Source of the DNA: Halomonas sp. DQ26W
GTDB lineage: Bacteria; Pseudomonadota; Gammaproteobacteria; Pseudomonadales; Halomonadaceae
Direction: 5' to 3'
Assembly (NCBI RefSeq): GCF_003339685.1
Contig: NZ_QPKI01000020.1
Coordinates: 1 to 64,000 of the forward strand
DNA length: 64,000 nt
Shown: piece after piece, positions 18,474 to 29,624 of the stretch
Position numbering within the stretch: position 1 is the first letter of the stretch
Layout: every line of letters begins with the position of its first letter
The notes under the pieces: generated by a model
Database searches by the model: none
Told to the model about the DNA's origin: nothing
Seen by the model: the letters and a program-made list of their open reading frames with translations, nothing else
Program-made: the position numbers and the translations under genes

Positions 18474-20234
18474 TCAGAACTCTTCCCACTCGCCCTCGGA
18501 CACCGGCTCGTTGCGACTCTTGCGTTGTGGCTTGGGGTCCACTTCGGCAACTTGGCGCTGCGCAGGCTGGGCCAGTGCCTGCACTCGGGTGCGGGTCACC
18601 ATGTCGGCACGGCTCTGGTGTGTATCGGCGGTGGCGTTTCCCGTTGTTTGCTGCGAGACGTTCAGCGCGTCACCGGCACCGGCCAGACGGAACACCGCTA
18701 CGGCCTGCTCCAGCCGGTTGGCTTGCTCTTCCAGCGAGGAGGCCGCTACCGTGGCCTGTTGCACCAGCGAAGCGTTCTGCTGGGTGACCTGGTCCATCTG
18801 GCCAACAGCCTGACTGACCTGCTCTATGCCGTCGCTCTGCTCCTGGGACGCCGCGGAAATCTCATCCATGATATCGGTGACGCGACGAACCGCTGCCACC
18901 ACTTCATCCATGGTCTCACCGGCCTGTTTAGCCAGGGTCGATCCCTCTTTCACCTGGGTCACGGAGCCCTCGATCAGCGATTTGATCTCCTTGGCTGCGG
19001 TGGCGCTGCGGCTGGCCAGGTTGCGAACCTCGCCGGCCACCACCGCGAAGCCACGCCCGTGCTCGCCAGCACGCGCCGCTTCCACCGAAGCGTTGAGCGC
19101 CAGAATATTGGTCTGGAAGGCGATGCCGTCGATCATGCCGGTGATGTCGCTGATCTTCTGCGAGCTCGTGGATATGTCGCCCATGGTCTTGACCACCCTC
19201 TCGACCACCTCGCCGCCGCGCTCAGCCTTGGCTGACGTGTCAAGCGCCAGTCCGCTGGCCTGACGTGCGTTGTCGGCGTTTTGGCGCACGGTAGCCGTCA
19301 ACTCCTCCATGCTCGAGGCCGTTTCCTCCAGCGACGCCGCCTGCTGCTCGGTACGCGAGGAGAGATCGGCATTGCCGCCGGCGATCTCCTTGGTACCGAC
19401 ATGGATCGATTCGCTGCTGGTGCGCACGTCACCAACGATGCGTATCAGGTTGGCCTGCATATCGCGCATGGCAGCGAACAGCTTGCTGATCTCGTTGCTC
19501 CCCTCCGCCCGGATCGGTTGCGTGAGATCCGCCTTGGCAATGCGGTGCAGGGTTTCGACGGCAGCATCCAGCGGCCGAAAGAGCTGCCAGCGCAATCCCA
19601 CATAAGTGGCCGCCACCGCCACGGCAACGCCCAGCAGCAGCAAGATGCCCACCCACGCCAAGCGCTGCGCCTGCGTGTTGAAGTCAGCCATCAAACGATC
19701 AGCGTGGTCGAAGCCATATTCCACGAAGCGCGTGAGACTCTCGTCGAGCGCGGCGTTGGCACCCATCATTTCACCGCGCAGGCGATTGGCGCCGGACATA
19801 TCAGCAGAAGCCAGCACCGCACGCAATTCCTGAGCTAGATCCATGACGGCATCGAAATCGTCATCCAGGGTCTGGGCTAGTGCTTCTTCCTGGCCAGTCT
19901 TGGGGGTATCCACAAAGCGATGGAAGTACTCATCGGCCAGCTGCAATTGGTCACTGGCAGCCTCCAGGTGGCGTTCGGCCATAGTGCCCCGTTCCATCAG
20001 AAGCATGTTGGCGGCGATCTCGAGATCGACTCGGGCGCGGTTGAGCAGCGCATCGGCGCGGCTGATCTCGTTGAGCTGTGCGGCACTGATCTGATCCAGC
20101 GTGTTCAGGGCGCGGCTGGCATTGCGCTCGGCCATCACCCCCATGCTGCCGATCACCAGGACAGTGGCCATAAAGCAGGCCAGCACCGCGACAAGAGCCG
20201 TGTGGATGCGGATATTGCGGAGTGTACGTCGCAT
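18474..20234 (-). CDS. Methyl-accepting chemotaxis protein (Tar type)
   Basis: A 586-residue transmembrane receptor. TM1 is about residues 12-34, a ~155-residue periplasmic four-helix sensor follows, and TM2 is about 190-212. A HAMP domain starts at [15 protein letters not shown] and the signalling hairpin carries the strictly conserved tip ([28 protein letters not shown]). It ends in EWEEF, fitting the W-x-x-F docking tail for CheR and CheB. The ligand cannot be predicted. It lies between cheB and cheY in the che run. Confidence 0.93.
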   Translation of the reverse strand: MRRTLRNIRIHTALVAVLACFMATVLVIGSMGVMAERNASRALNTLDQISAAQLNEISRADALLNRARVDLEIAANMLLMERGTMAERHLEAASDQLQLADEYFHRFVDTPKTGQEEALAQTLDDDFDAVMDLAQELRAVLASADMSGANRLRGEMMGANAALDESLTRFVEYGFDHADRLMADFNTQAQRLAWVGILLLLGVAVAVAATYVGLRWQLFRPLDAAVETLHRIAKADLTQPIRAEGSNEISKLFAAMRDMQANLIRIVGDVRTSSESIHVGTKEIAGGNADLSSRTEQQAASLEETASSMEELTATVRQNADNARQASGLALDTSAKAERGGEVVERVVKTMGDISTSSQKISDITGMIDGIAFQTNILALNASVEAARAGEHGRGFAVVAGEVRNLASRSATAAKEIKSLIEGSVTQVKEGSTLAKQAGETMDEVVAAVRRVTDIMDEISAASQEQSDGIEQVSQAVGQMDQVTQQNASLVQQATVAASSLEEQANRLEQAVAVFRLAGAGDALNVSQQTTGNATADTHQSRADMVTRTRVQALAQPAQRQVAEVDPKPQRKSRNEPVSEGEWEEF

Positions 20235-20275
20235 GCAAAATCTCCTGCGTATTACGAAAAAAAGCTTGACCAGAA

Positions 20276-21337
20276 TCAGACGCGCTGGCTGCGGCCAGAG
20301 GCTGCCACCAGTGCCATCAGACGTTCGGGGATGTCGTCGAGGGCCATGACTTCATCGACACCGCCCAGGGCGATCGCCTCTCGCGGCATGCCGAAGACCA
20401 CACAACTCGCCTCATCCTGGGCCAGCGTGGGCGAACCGGCCCGACGCATCTCCAGCAGCCCCACGGCACCATCCTTGCCCATGCCGGTGAGAATCACCCC
20501 GATGGCGTTTCGCCCGGCCTGTGTGGAGGCGGAATGGAAAAGTACATCTACCGAGGGGCGGTGGCGATTGACCGGCGGCCCATCGTCGAGCCGGGCCACG
20601 TAGTTGGCGCCACTGCGCACCAGTTTCAGGTGGGCATCGCCCGGGGCAATGTAGGCATGCCCCGGCAGCACACGCTCACCATCCGTGGCTTCCTTGACCG
20701 ATATCTGGCACAAGCGATCGAGCCGCTCGGCAAAGGAGCGGGTGAAGCCACCCGGCATGTGCTGGGTGATCAGGATCGCCGGGCTATTGGCCGGCAGCGG
20801 CTCGAGCACGGAGCGGATCGCCTCCGTACCGCCGGTGGAGGCACCGATGATGATCAGCTTTTCGCTCGAGACCAGCGGTGCCTTCAAGGTCGCCCGCGGC
20901 ACTGCCTGGCTCTGCCGTGCCTGACGTGGACGCGACTTGGCCGCGGCCCGAATCTTTTCGGCGATGTCGTTGGCATAATCCATCATGCCATTGCGTATAC
21001 CCAGTGCCGGCTTGGCCACGAAATCGACCGCACCCAGCTCCAGTGCCCGAAGCGTGACCTCGGACCCTGCCTGTGTCAGCGACGACACCATCAACACCGG
21101 CATGGGCCTCAGGCGCATCAACCGCTCGAGGAAGTCGAGACCGTCCATACGCGGCATTTCGACATCGAGCGTCAGCACATCGGGGTTATGTCGCTTGATG
21201 AGATCACGCGCTACCAATGGGTCCGGCGCTACGGCCACGACTTCCATATCCGGCTGGGAGTTGATGATCTCGCTCAGCAGGTCGCGAATCAGCGCCGAGT
21301 CATCGACACACAGCACCCGTATCGTGGCTGCACTCAA
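20276..21337 (-). CDS. cheB: Chemotaxis methylesterase CheB
   Basis: CheB removes methyl groups from (and deamidates) receptors when phosphorylated. Its N-terminal receiver domain ([14 protein letters not shown], phospho-Asp in [13 protein letters not shown]) is joined to a C-terminal esterase. The catalytic triad is Ser in [12 protein letters not shown], His in [10 protein letters not shown] and Asp in [11 protein letters not shown] chose a TTG start at 21337 because AAGGAGG lies six bases upstream and the family begins just before RVLCVDDS; an in-frame ATG at 21391 has no ribosome site. The product is then 353 residues. A sigma-28 promoter sits 64 bp upstream. Confidence 0.94.
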   Translation of the reverse strand: MSAATIRVLCVDDSALIRDLLSEIINSQPDMEVVAVAPDPLVARDLIKRHNPDVLTLDVEMPRMDGLDFLERLMRLRPMPVLMVSSLTQAGSEVTLRALELGAVDFVAKPALGIRNGMMDYANDIAEKIRAAAKSRPRQARQSQAVPRATLKAPLVSSEKLIIIGASTGGTEAIRSVLEPLPANSPAILITQHMPGGFTRSFAERLDRLCQISVKEATDGERVLPGHAYIAPGDAHLKLVRSGANYVARLDDGPPVNRHRPSVDVLFHSASTQAGRNAIGVILTGMGKDGAVGLLEMRRAGSPTLAQDEASCVVFGMPREAIALGGVDEVMALDDIPERLMALVAASGRSQRV

Positions 21338-21400
21338 GACAGACCTCCTTGATGGAAAGGGCCGCTCGACGCGACCCAAGACGAATGACATATAGCTCTA

Positions 21401-21427
21401 GCATCGGCCTGGAGGGCCAAAACTTTA
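21401..21427 (-). promoter_or_regulatory. Sigma-28 (FliA) promoter before cheB
   Basis: On the minus strand TAAAGTTT is followed by 11 bases and GCCGATGC: 14 of 16 consensus positions. It lies in the 135-bp cheR-cheB gap and would give cheB, the Tar-type receptor, cheY and cheZ their own transcript. Confidence 0.88.
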
Positions 21428-21472
21428 GCGCCAAATCGACAAGAGATGGCAGGCGGATAGCGGCAAGCATGC

Positions 21473-22348
21473 TCAGCGCTGATTTGCCAATGTGTAGACA
21501 GTCTGCCCCCTTAGTCGAAACACCTTGCTAATGTAGGAAAAATTTTCGGAGTGGCCGGCAAACAGCAACCCGTTGGGCTTGAGCAGCGGGGCAAAGTGCT
21601 CGAGAATCCGCGCCTGCGTTTCCTTGTCGAAGTAGATCATCACGTTGCGACAGAAGATCGCATCGAAGGGACCCTTGATCGGCCACTGCGGTGCCAGCAG
21701 GTTCATCGACTTGTACTCCACAAGCGACGAGACTTCGGGCCGAATCCTGGCGAATCCCTCGTGTTGCCCCTTGCCCTTCTGGAAGAAACGCTTCACGCGA
21801 GCCTCATCGAGCTTGCGCACCTGCTCGAGGGGATAGACCCCCGCCCGGGCGCGCGCCAGGGCTTCGGTATCGATGTCGGTTGCCACCACCCGTGCATCGG
21901 CCGCCTTCGAGCCCAGGCTCTCGATCAGCGTCATGGCCAGCGAATAGGGCTCCTCACCAGATGACGCCGCAGCGCTCCAGACTCTCACCGGCCCGCTGAC
22001 CTGGCGGACGTGCTCGGCCAGCAGCGGAAAATGGTGCATCTCACGAAAGAAAGCCGTGAGATTGGTGGTCAACGCGTTGGTGAACGCCTCCCACTCCCGC
22101 GCATCGGGCTGGCGAGCCAGCCTTGCCAGATAATCGCTGAAGCGGGTCAAGCCGTGGAGACGCAGGCGCTTGGCCAATCGACTGTAGACCATCTCGCGCT
22201 TGTGCTCGGCCAACACGATGCCCGCACGCTGGTAGATCAGCTTGCGAATCTGGTCGAAATCCTCGTCGGTCAGGATCAGATCACGCTCCAACTGACCCAG
22301 TCCGGACCACTGGCCCGAATCGGCACCGGCACCTGAGTCTGTTGTCAT
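21473..22348 (-). CDS. cheR: Chemotaxis methyltransferase CheR
   Basis: CheR methylates glutamates of receptors using S-adenosylmethionine. The 291-residue protein has the N-terminal helical domain (EDFDQIRKLIYQRAGIVLAEHKREMVYSRLAKRL pattern), the SAM-binding block VWSAAASSGEEPYSLAM near residue 130, the IFCRNVMIYFD block near 230, and LFAGHSENF near 270. The start ATG overlaps the stop of the Aer-type receptor gene by one base, so translation is probably coupled. Confidence 0.96.
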   Translation of the reverse strand: MTTDSGAGADSGQWSGLGQLERDLILTDEDFDQIRKLIYQRAGIVLAEHKREMVYSRLAKRLRLHGLTRFSDYLARLARQPDAREWEAFTNALTTNLTAFFREMHHFPLLAEHVRQVSGPVRVWSAAASSGEEPYSLAMTLIESLGSKAADARVVATDIDTEALARARAGVYPLEQVRKLDEARVKRFFQKGKGQHEGFARIRPEVSSLVEYKSMNLLAPQWPIKGPFDAIFCRNVMIYFDKETQARILEHFAPLLKPNGLLFAGHSENFSYISKVFRLRGQTVYTLANQR

Positions 22349-24546
22349 CAAAACGTTTCCCACTCTTCATCCACGGATGACACTGGCTTGTCTTGCTTCG
22401 CCGGTGTCGGCTTCACCGGCCGGGGATCCTGCTGCGCAGACGGCATGGCGGGCCTGAGACTGGGCTCGCGGGCGGCCGTCTGCGCCGACTTCTTGGGCTC
22501 GACCTGCTCAGGACCCGCCCCACGCAAACGGAACACCCGAATGGCCTGGGCCAACTGCTCCGCCTGTTGTTGCAGGTCGCTGGCCGCGCGCGCACTCTGC
22601 TGCACACGCTCGGCATTCTGTTGGGTGACCTGGTCCATTTCGGTGATGGCCTGGTTGATCTGGCCGATGCCGCTGCTCTGCTCCTCGGAGGCGGCAGTAA
22701 TCTCGCCCATGATGCCCTTGACCCGCTGCGAAGCCGCCACCACGTCCACCATGGCGCTCTCGGCTTTCTGCACCAGAGCCGCACCCTCCTTGATCTCGCT
22801 GGATGAACCGTCGATCAGTTGGCGAATCTCTTTGGCGGCGTCCGAACTGCGCCCCGCCAGGTTGCGCACCTCGCCGGCCACCACGGCAAAGCCGCGACCC
22901 TGCTCACCGGCCCGGGCCGCCTCCACCGAGGCATTCAGGGCGAGGATATTGGTCTGAAAGGCGATACCGTCGATGACGTTGATGATGTCGGTCATCTTGT
23001 TGGAGCTGGCGGTGATGCGCTCCATGGTAGCGACCACTTCATGCATCCGCTTACCGGTCTCGTCGACCTGGGCGGCATTCTCGGTGGCCAGGCCGCTGGC
23101 CTGGCGGGCATTGTCGGTATTCTGCACTACCGTGGCGGTCATCTCCTCCATGCTGGAAGCGGTCTGCTGCAGTGAGGCGGCCTGTTGTTCGGTACGCGAG
23201 GAAAGATCATCGTTACCCTTGGCGATCTCCTGAGCCGAGGGCGTGACCACCTGGATACCGCTACTCAGATCACCAACGATGCCGAGCAAGCTCTTGCGCA
23301 TGTTGTTCAGGGCGTCCAGCAATCGGCCGACCTCGTCCCGGCGTCGTGCCGGCGCTTTCGCCGTGAGATTGCCAGCCGTAACCTGCAGAGCGAACGATGT
23401 CGCCTCGCGTAGTGGCCGAGTCACCGAGCGCAGTGTCCACACCCCAAGCAGCATCAGCAGTGCCAGCCCCACGATCATCAGCGCCCCCTGGGCCAGCAGC
23501 ATCTGCTGCTGAACTGACTGTGCATCGTTGACCGCTGCCCGGGCCAACCGCCGCTCGCCCGCCACCAGAGTGTCAATCGTGGATGCGACCTCGTCGGCGC
23601 TTGCCAGCAATGCCTCTAAGCCATTGTTGAGGGCAAACAGCGCTTCGTAGGCCTCTTCACCACCTAGCGACTCGGCCATTACCAGCAACTGTTGCTGAAT
23701 GAAGGTGTCGAGTTGCTCCCCGAAGGCCCGGGCCTCGGCAACTCGATTGCCCTCACGCGAGGCGTAATCGGACCACAAGGCGCGCAGCCGCTCAGCCGAA
23801 TCGAAAAGTGCCGCGGACTGCGCATGTCGCTCCCCCACGATGCTCATGCTGGCCCGAGAAGCGAGTTGGCGGGGCAACTCGGTGGCAAGCCGCCTGATTC
23901 GCTGTAGATCCTCAACATTATCGAGCCCATTGTCATTGAGCTGGGCCATGCGCGCCCCCGACTCCTGCAGGCCAAGCCGCCCCATGCCGATACTGACCAC
24001 CAGCAGCATCAGCGACACGGCGACCATGAGGATGATGCGCGCCTGCATGGTGCGGCTGCTGTCCTTCATCCGCGACAAGGCACCTACCAGACCGCGCCGG
24101 CACAGCTGGCCGCGGTCCAACCGCCACTTTCCACCCCGACCTTCACGTATCTCGGCATAGGCCTGCTCAGCCACTTCGATTGCTTCGCGACCGGCCTTGA
24201 CCCGCACCGATGCATAGCCCACCACCTCGCCTTGATCGAGGATGGGTGTTACCCGGGCATTGACCCAGTAATGGTCGCCGTTCTTGCGGCGGTTCTTGAC
24301 CAACCCCTGCCAGCTCTCTCCCGCCTTTAACGTCTCCCAAAGATTGGCGAAGGCCGCCTGGGGCATGTCGGGATGACGCACAATGTTATGCGCGGCCCCG
24401 AGCAGTTCCTCCTGGGTGAAGCCACATATCGCCACAAATACCTGATTGGCATAAGTGATCCGTCCCTTGAGGTCAGTACGTGAGATCAGGACGTCACTAT
24501 CCTGGACCGGATACTCCTGCTGGGTTACGGGCTGGTTGTCACGCAT
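22348..24546 (-). CDS. aer: Aer-type PAS chemoreceptor
   Basis: A 732-residue receptor. Residues 15-120 form a PAS domain with the Aer signature ([46 protein letters not shown]), which in E. coli binds FAD and senses redox or oxygen. Two membrane helices (about 170-190 and 355-375) enclose a ~160-residue segment, which is larger than in E. coli Aer. HAMP and signalling domains follow. It ends EWETF, close to the NWETF docking tail. The start is set at the ATG opening [12 protein letters not shown]; upstream codons are not conserved. Oxygen sensing is inferred from the PAS match. Confidence 0.87.
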   Translation of the reverse strand: MRDNQPVTQQEYPVQDSDVLISRTDLKGRITYANQVFVAICGFTQEELLGAAHNIVRHPDMPQAAFANLWETLKAGESWQGLVKNRRKNGDHYWVNARVTPILDQGEVVGYASVRVKAGREAIEVAEQAYAEIREGRGGKWRLDRGQLCRRGLVGALSRMKDSSRTMQARIILMVAVSLMLLVVSIGMGRLGLQESGARMAQLNDNGLDNVEDLQRIRRLATELPRQLASRASMSIVGERHAQSAALFDSAERLRALWSDYASREGNRVAEARAFGEQLDTFIQQQLLVMAESLGGEEAYEALFALNNGLEALLASADEVASTIDTLVAGERRLARAAVNDAQSVQQQMLLAQGALMIVGLALLMLLGVWTLRSVTRPLREATSFALQVTAGNLTAKAPARRRDEVGRLLDALNNMRKSLLGIVGDLSSGIQVVTPSAQEIAKGNDDLSSRTEQQAASLQQTASSMEEMTATVVQNTDNARQASGLATENAAQVDETGKRMHEVVATMERITASSNKMTDIINVIDGIAFQTNILALNASVEAARAGEQGRGFAVVAGEVRNLAGRSSDAAKEIRQLIDGSSSEIKEGAALVQKAESAMVDVVAASQRVKGIMGEITAASEEQSSGIGQINQAITEMDQVTQQNAERVQQSARAASDLQQQAEQLAQAIRVFRLRGAGPEQVEPKKSAQTAAREPSLRPAMPSAQQDPRPVKPTPAKQDKPVSSVDEEWETF

Positions 24547-24625
24547 GATGATATTCTCTTGACCGTTCAGGTTCATCGGGGCGGCGGCACGATGATGCCG
24601 CCCCACCGGAAAGGGAACTTCAACC

Positions 24626-25957
24626 TCAGAACGAGGCCCACTCCTCTTCACCTTGCCGCGACGCGTTCGATGTTGACGGCTTGTGCCGGTCTCCCGGCAT
24701 GGGGTCGCGTGGTGCCGGGGCCCCAAGTGCCTTGCGGGCAACCGACTTCAATGCGTCTGCGTCGTCTGCTTGCTGTCCTGCCAGGCGGAAGTGGACCACC
24801 GCCTGGCGCAGGCTGGCGGCCTCGGCTTCGAGCTGCGTGGCCGCGGTGGCGGCCTGCTGCACCAGGGTGGCATTCTGCTGGGTCACCTGGTCCATCTGGG
24901 TGACGGCCTGGTTAACCTGCCCGATCCCGTTGCTCTGTTCCTGAGAGGCCGAGGCGATCTCGTCCATGATGTCGCTGACGCGCTGTACCGCAGCGACAAT
25001 TTCGGTCATGGTCTGGCCCGCCGTATCGACCCGCCGGGTGCCGACATCCACCCGTTTCAGCGACGCCTCGATGAGTTGGCGGATCTCGCCGGCGGCGTTG
25101 CCGCTGCGTCCCGCCAGGTTGCGCACCTCTTGCGCCACCACGGCGAAGCCACGCCCGTGCTCACCTGCGCGCGCCGCCTCCACCGAGGCATTGAGTGCCA
25201 AAATATTGGTCTGGAAGGCGATATTGTCGATCACCTCGATGATGTCCGACATCTTGTGCGAACTTTCATTGATATCGTGCATGGTGGTCACCACCTCGCC
25301 CACCACGGTGCCCCCCTGCTTGGCCGTACGTGTCGCCTCGGCGGCCAGCTGGCTGGCCTGACGAGCGTTGTCGGCATTGTGCTCGACGGTCGAAGCCAGC
25401 TCTTCCATGCTCGACGCGGTCTCGGCGAGCGAGGCGGCCTGCTGCTCGGTGCGTGAAGAAAGATCGCTGTTGCCCTGGGCAATTTCCTGGGCACCGTGAT
25501 AGATACCCTCGCTGCTGCTACGCACCGTGTCTACCGTGCCGGAAAACCCTTCCTGCACGTCTGCCAGAGCATTGTAAAGTCGGCCTATTTCGTTGTTGCC
25601 GCGCCGCTCCACGCTCTGGGTGAGGTCACCCTCGACGAGCCGTTCGAAGTAACCCACCAATCGATCCAGCGGCTGCAGAACGTTGACAGTGATGCCCCAG
25701 ACCACACCGCCTGCGGTCATGAGCGTGCCTAACAATACGGCCCAGATGACGAAACGCATCCAACCGGCGGTGAACTCGAAGGTGCGCAACTGCAGCGCCC
25801 CGTCGGCACCGGCATGGGGAGCGATCTCGGCCACCGCATTCACCGCCCGCCCGAGGGCGGACAGTCCCAGGGCACTGAGTATCACTACTGCTCCGATGAA
25901 GAAAAACAGCACCAACCCCCAACTCAGACGCATGGTCATGTTTTCAAATCGCTTCAC
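24626..25957 (-). CDS. Short methyl-accepting chemotaxis protein
   Basis: A 443-residue receptor with two N-terminal membrane helices (about 12-35 and 62-85) and only ~25 periplasmic residues between them, so it has no folded external sensor. A HAMP domain and a full signalling hairpin with the conserved tip follow, and it ends in EWASF. It may respond to membrane or cytoplasmic state, or work by joining mixed arrays. Located between cheW and the Aer-type gene, 84 bp after cheW. Confidence 0.9.
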   Translation of the reverse strand: MKRFENMTMRLSWGLVLFFFIGAVVILSALGLSALGRAVNAVAEIAPHAGADGALQLRTFEFTAGWMRFVIWAVLLGTLMTAGGVVWGITVNVLQPLDRLVGYFERLVEGDLTQSVERRGNNEIGRLYNALADVQEGFSGTVDTVRSSSEGIYHGAQEIAQGNSDLSSRTEQQAASLAETASSMEELASTVEHNADNARQASQLAAEATRTAKQGGTVVGEVVTTMHDINESSHKMSDIIEVIDNIAFQTNILALNASVEAARAGEHGRGFAVVAQEVRNLAGRSGNAAGEIRQLIEASLKRVDVGTRRVDTAGQTMTEIVAAVQRVSDIMDEIASASQEQSNGIGQVNQAVTQMDQVTQQNATLVQQAATAATQLEAEAASLRQAVVHFRLAGQQADDADALKSVARKALGAPAPRDPMPGDRHKPSTSNASRQGEEEWASF

Positions 25958-26041
25958 GACACTTCCTCGCTTCTAGCCAGGCGTCAGCCTGCCCGGTTGT
26001 GAATAATAAGACTTAGCGTGTGGCCAACTGCCCTTGGTGTC

Positions 26042-26536
26042 CTACTCCGTGGTCTGCTCGACCAGGGCCATTTCGTCACTGGTGAGTAACTTGTCGATGT
26101 CGACAATCACCAGCATGCGATCATCGAGACTACCCAACCCGCTGAGGAAATCCGACGACAGGGTGACGCCGAACTCGGGTGCCGGCTTGATCTGGTCGGG
26201 CGTGAGCATCATCACATCGGAAACGCCATCCACCACGATACCCACCACTCGGTCTTCGACGTTGACCACGATCACCACGGTCTGTCCGCCATACTCAACC
26301 TTGTCGAGATGAAACTTGATGCGCAGGTCGACGATGGGCACGATAACCCCACGCAGGTTGGTCACGCCCTTGATGAAGTCGGGCGCATTGGCAATCCGCG
26401 TGACATTCTCGTAGCCGCGGATCTCCTGCACCTTGAGGATATCGACCGCGTACTCCTCCTCGCCAAGCGAGAACACCAGGAATTCACGGTTGTGGGCTTC
26501 AGCGGCAGTCAGGGCCGCCTCATTCGTCGAGTTCAT
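26042..26536 (-). CDS. cheW: Coupling protein CheW
   Basis: CheW links receptors to CheA. The 164-residue protein has the CheW beta-barrel blocks [40 protein letters not shown] and [10 protein letters not shown]. Its ATG overlaps the cheA stop (ATGA), so the two are translationally coupled and made in a matched ratio. Only one cheW is seen in the window. Confidence 0.97.
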   Translation of the reverse strand: MNSTNEAALTAAEAHNREFLVFSLGEEEYAVDILKVQEIRGYENVTRIANAPDFIKGVTNLRGVIVPIVDLRIKFHLDKVEYGGQTVVIVVNVEDRVVGIVVDGVSDVMMLTPDQIKPAPEFGVTLSSDFLSGLGSLDDRMLVIVDIDKLLTSDEMALVEQTTE

Positions 26537-28635
26537 GAGGAAGTCTCCAGCTCTTTGTCGGATAAGGCTTCAAGAGATTGGTAGGTACGTTCGGAACGGC
26601 GCACCTCCTTCTTGGCACGGCTGAGGCGATGCAGGCCGGTGATATCCAGGATCAAGGCCACGCTGCCATCGCCCAGGATGGTGGCCGCCGATACACCCGG
26701 CACCTTGCGATAGTTGGTTTCCAGGTTCTTGACGACCACCTGCTGCTGGCCGACCAGGTCGTCAACCAGCAAGGCGTAGCGACGCCCTTCGCCCTGAACG
26801 ATGACCGCAATGGACTCGGCCAGCTTGGTCTTGGCGCCGGGCACATCCAGGGCTTCATGGACCGCCACCACCGGCAGATACTCGTCGCGCACCTTGAGCA
26901 CGACGTCATCCCCCGCCATGGCATACAGGTCATCCTTGGCCGGCTGCAGCGATTCGAGTACCGCCGTGAGTGGAAGGATAAACATCTCATTGCCCACCTT
27001 GATGGACATGCCATCAAGGATCGCCAGCGTCAACGGCAACACGATACGAATCCGCGTCCCTTCGCCGGGCTTCGACATGATCTCGACATGGCCGCCCATA
27101 CCCTGGATGTTGCGCTTGACCACGTCCATGCCGACACCACGGCCGGAAACGTCGGTGACCACCTTGGCGGTGGAGAAGCCCGGTGCGAATATCAGTTGCC
27201 AGACATCGTCGTCACTCATGGTGTCGGAGACGGGCAAACCGTTCTCACGCGCCTTGGCCAGCAGCCGGTCGCGGTTCAGACCCGCGCCGTCATCGACCAC
27301 CTCGATGAGGATATTTCCGCCCTGATGCTGTGCTGAAAGGGTAAGACGCCCGACACGGGGCTTGCCGGCGGCCACGCGTTCCTCCGGCATCTCGATGCCA
27401 TGGTCGAGGCTGTTGCGCACCAGGTGTGTCAGCGGGTCGATGATTCGTTCGGTCAGACTTTTATCCAGTTCAGTGGACTCGCCCTCGGTGACCAGCTCGA
27501 TCTCCTTGCCAAGCTTGCCAGCAGTTTCACGGACCACCCGCGGGAAACGACTGAACACGAAATCCATGGGGATCATGCGGATCGACATTACCGACTCCTG
27601 CAGGTCCCGGGCATTGCGTTGCAGCAGACTCATGCCGTTGAGCAGGGCGCTGTCGGCAACGGCATCCATATCGCTCACTGTCTGGTCGAGCATCGACTGG
27701 GTGATGATCAGCTCGCCCACCAGATTGATTATCTGGTCGACCTTGTCGACGGAAACGCGAATGGAAGCACTCTCTGGCCCCTTGGCCTTGGGCTTGGCGC
27801 CGACAGGCTTTGCCACCGACTTCTCGACTGGCTTCTCGTGCGGTTCGGGTGTTTCTACAGCCTTGGCGATAGACGCAGGCGCAGCCGTCGCTGCTGCTGC
27901 CTTGTCTACCGCTGCAGGGGCCCCAGCCTCACCTGCCATGCTGATCTGCAGCTGATCGGCGTCGATGATGAAGCACATCACTGCCTCGATATCATCATTG
28001 CTTTCGCTGGAGGCAAGCAACACCTCATAGCGCTGTTCGTCGCCCTGGTGCGAGATCACCTCACCCAACTGTCCCAGCTCTTCAACCAACAGTTGGCGAT
28101 CCTTCTCACCCACGTTCAACAACGTCACGATGCGCTGCCCGTCATCGGCGTTCATATCCGCTTCAGGCGCACTGGCCGGGGCGGGCTCGGGTGCGGGCTT
28201 GGCTTTCGCCGTCTGTTGCACGGAACCACCACCGCCCAGGTCTTGCCCGATCTCATCGAGGGCCAGTTGCTGGAGGGTCTGGCAAATACGTTCAAAGGCT
28301 TCCTGATCGGGCTCGTCGCCATTGCGGTAGGCGTCTAGCTGATCGCTGAGCATGTCCTTGGTTTCCAGAAAAATATCGACGATATCCCGGCGCAGGGCGA
28401 GCTCCCCCTTGCGGGTATGATCGAGCAGGTTCTCGAACAGGTGGGTCGTTTTCTGCAACGCATCGAAACCGAAGGTCCCCGCCCCGCCCTTGATTGAATG
28501 AGCGGCCCGGAAGATAGCGTTGAGCTCCTCGGTATCCGGCTCGTCCACGTCAAGCTCCAGGAGGTAGCGTTCCATGTCGGCCAACAGCTCTTCGGCTTCC
28601 TCGAAAAAAGTGTCATAGAAATCCGTGATATCCAT
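26533..28635 (-). CDS. cheA: Chemotaxis histidine kinase CheA
   Basis: CheA autophosphorylates and passes phosphate to CheY and CheB. The 700-residue protein has a P1 domain with the phospho-His in [17 protein letters not shown] (about H46), an Ala/Pro-rich linker and P2 region, a P3 dimer helix ([17 protein letters not shown]), the P4 kinase with N, G1 and G2 boxes ([35 protein letters not shown]) and a CheW-like P5. The start is the ATG opening [17 protein letters not shown]; an upstream GTG adds only four residues. Positioned 41 bp after motB, as in the enteric motABcheAW operon. Confidence 0.97.
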   Translation of the reverse strand: MDITDFYDTFFEEAEELLADMERYLLELDVDEPDTEELNAIFRAAHSIKGGAGTFGFDALQKTTHLFENLLDHTRKGELALRRDIVDIFLETKDMLSDQLDAYRNGDEPDQEAFERICQTLQQLALDEIGQDLGGGGSVQQTAKAKPAPEPAPASAPEADMNADDGQRIVTLLNVGEKDRQLLVEELGQLGEVISHQGDEQRYEVLLASSESNDDIEAVMCFIIDADQLQISMAGEAGAPAAVDKAAAATAAPASIAKAVETPEPHEKPVEKSVAKPVGAKPKAKGPESASIRVSVDKVDQIINLVGELIITQSMLDQTVSDMDAVADSALLNGMSLLQRNARDLQESVMSIRMIPMDFVFSRFPRVVRETAGKLGKEIELVTEGESTELDKSLTERIIDPLTHLVRNSLDHGIEMPEERVAAGKPRVGRLTLSAQHQGGNILIEVVDDGAGLNRDRLLAKARENGLPVSDTMSDDDVWQLIFAPGFSTAKVVTDVSGRGVGMDVVKRNIQGMGGHVEIMSKPGEGTRIRIVLPLTLAILDGMSIKVGNEMFILPLTAVLESLQPAKDDLYAMAGDDVVLKVRDEYLPVVAVHEALDVPGAKTKLAESIAVIVQGEGRRYALLVDDLVGQQQVVVKNLETNYRKVPGVSAATILGDGSVALILDITGLHRLSRAKKEVRRSERTYQSLEALSDKELETSS

Positions 28636-28676
28636 GCGCGTCCCCACCTGATGTCAGAATATGTTCCTAGCTCCGT

Positions 28677-29624
28677 TCACTCCGGATTGAGCGAACGACG
28701 CAGGCTTTCCGTAAATTGTTCCACTGGCGCCAGTTCCACCTCGCCTTCCAACCGCGAGCTCATGGGACTGGGCACACCTGGGCCGTTGAGGGTGCTGGGC
28801 CGACGAATGTACGTAGCCACCTCGGGCAGCAGAACCAGCAGTTCGATCCGGCGATTGTCAGCGTTGAACGGATCGGTTTCCGGCAACGGTACACGGTCGG
28901 CGAAGCCGGAAACCCGCAACAACTTGTCCGAATCGAAGCCGCCGGCCACCAGTTCACGACGCGAGGCATTGGCCCGGTCGCTGGACAGCTCCCAGTTGCT
29001 GTAGCCGCGGTAGCCACCGGCAAAGGGAAGGCCGTCGGTATGCCCCCCAATGCTCAGGTGGTTGGGCAACTCGTTCAGCAGCGGCGCAATGGTGTGCAGC
29101 AGGTTTCGCATGTAAGGCTCTACACGGTCGCTGCCGATGTTGAACATCGGCCGCTGTTCGGTATCCAGCAATTGGATCCGCAGCCCTTCGGGGGTGAGAT
29201 CGAAGCGCATTTGCTGGCGCAGTTCGCGAAGCTCAGGGTCCAGCTCGATCACCGCCTCGATACGACGCTGCAGGTCCATGAAGAAGCGACGCTGCTGATC
29301 GCTGGGCCGGGTCTGACTGCGGGTATCGACCCGCGCCTGCTCACCATCACTGTGTACCGGGTCGGGCCCGCCTCCCGGAATGACCCGGGTGCTGCCCGAG
29401 CGATCACCGCCACTGATGGCCGTAGTCAAGGGCGTACTGAAGTAGTCCGCCACTCCCTGACGCTCCTCTTCGCTGGCCACCGAGAGGATCCACATCACCA
29501 GGAATAGCGCCATCAAGGCCGTCATGAAGTCAGCGAGTGCAATCTTCCAACTGCCGCCATGATGACCATGGACCACTTTCTTGCGCCGAATGATGATCGG
29601 GCGCTTGTCGCCGGTAGCACTCAT
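28677..29624 (-). CDS. motB: Proton stator subunit MotB
   Basis: A 315-residue MotB. The N-terminus (RPIIIRRKKVVHGHHGGSWKIALADFMTALMALFLVMWIL) is diagnostic: the aspartate of ALADFMTA is the proton-binding residue. A plug segment and an OmpA-like peptidoglycan-binding domain (SIGGHTDGLPFAGG, NWELSSDRANASRRELV) follow. The start overlaps motA by ATGA. It is distinct from the PomB-type protein at 6868, so the cell encodes two stator types. Confidence 0.96.
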   Translation of the reverse strand: MSATGDKRPIIIRRKKVVHGHHGGSWKIALADFMTALMALFLVMWILSVASEEERQGVADYFSTPLTTAISGGDRSGSTRVIPGGGPDPVHSDGEQARVDTRSQTRPSDQQRRFFMDLQRRIEAVIELDPELRELRQQMRFDLTPEGLRIQLLDTEQRPMFNIGSDRVEPYMRNLLHTIAPLLNELPNHLSIGGHTDGLPFAGGYRGYSNWELSSDRANASRRELVAGGFDSDKLLRVSGFADRVPLPETDPFNADNRRIELLVLLPEVATYIRRPSTLNGPGVPSPMSSRLEGEVELAPVEQFTESLRRSLNPE

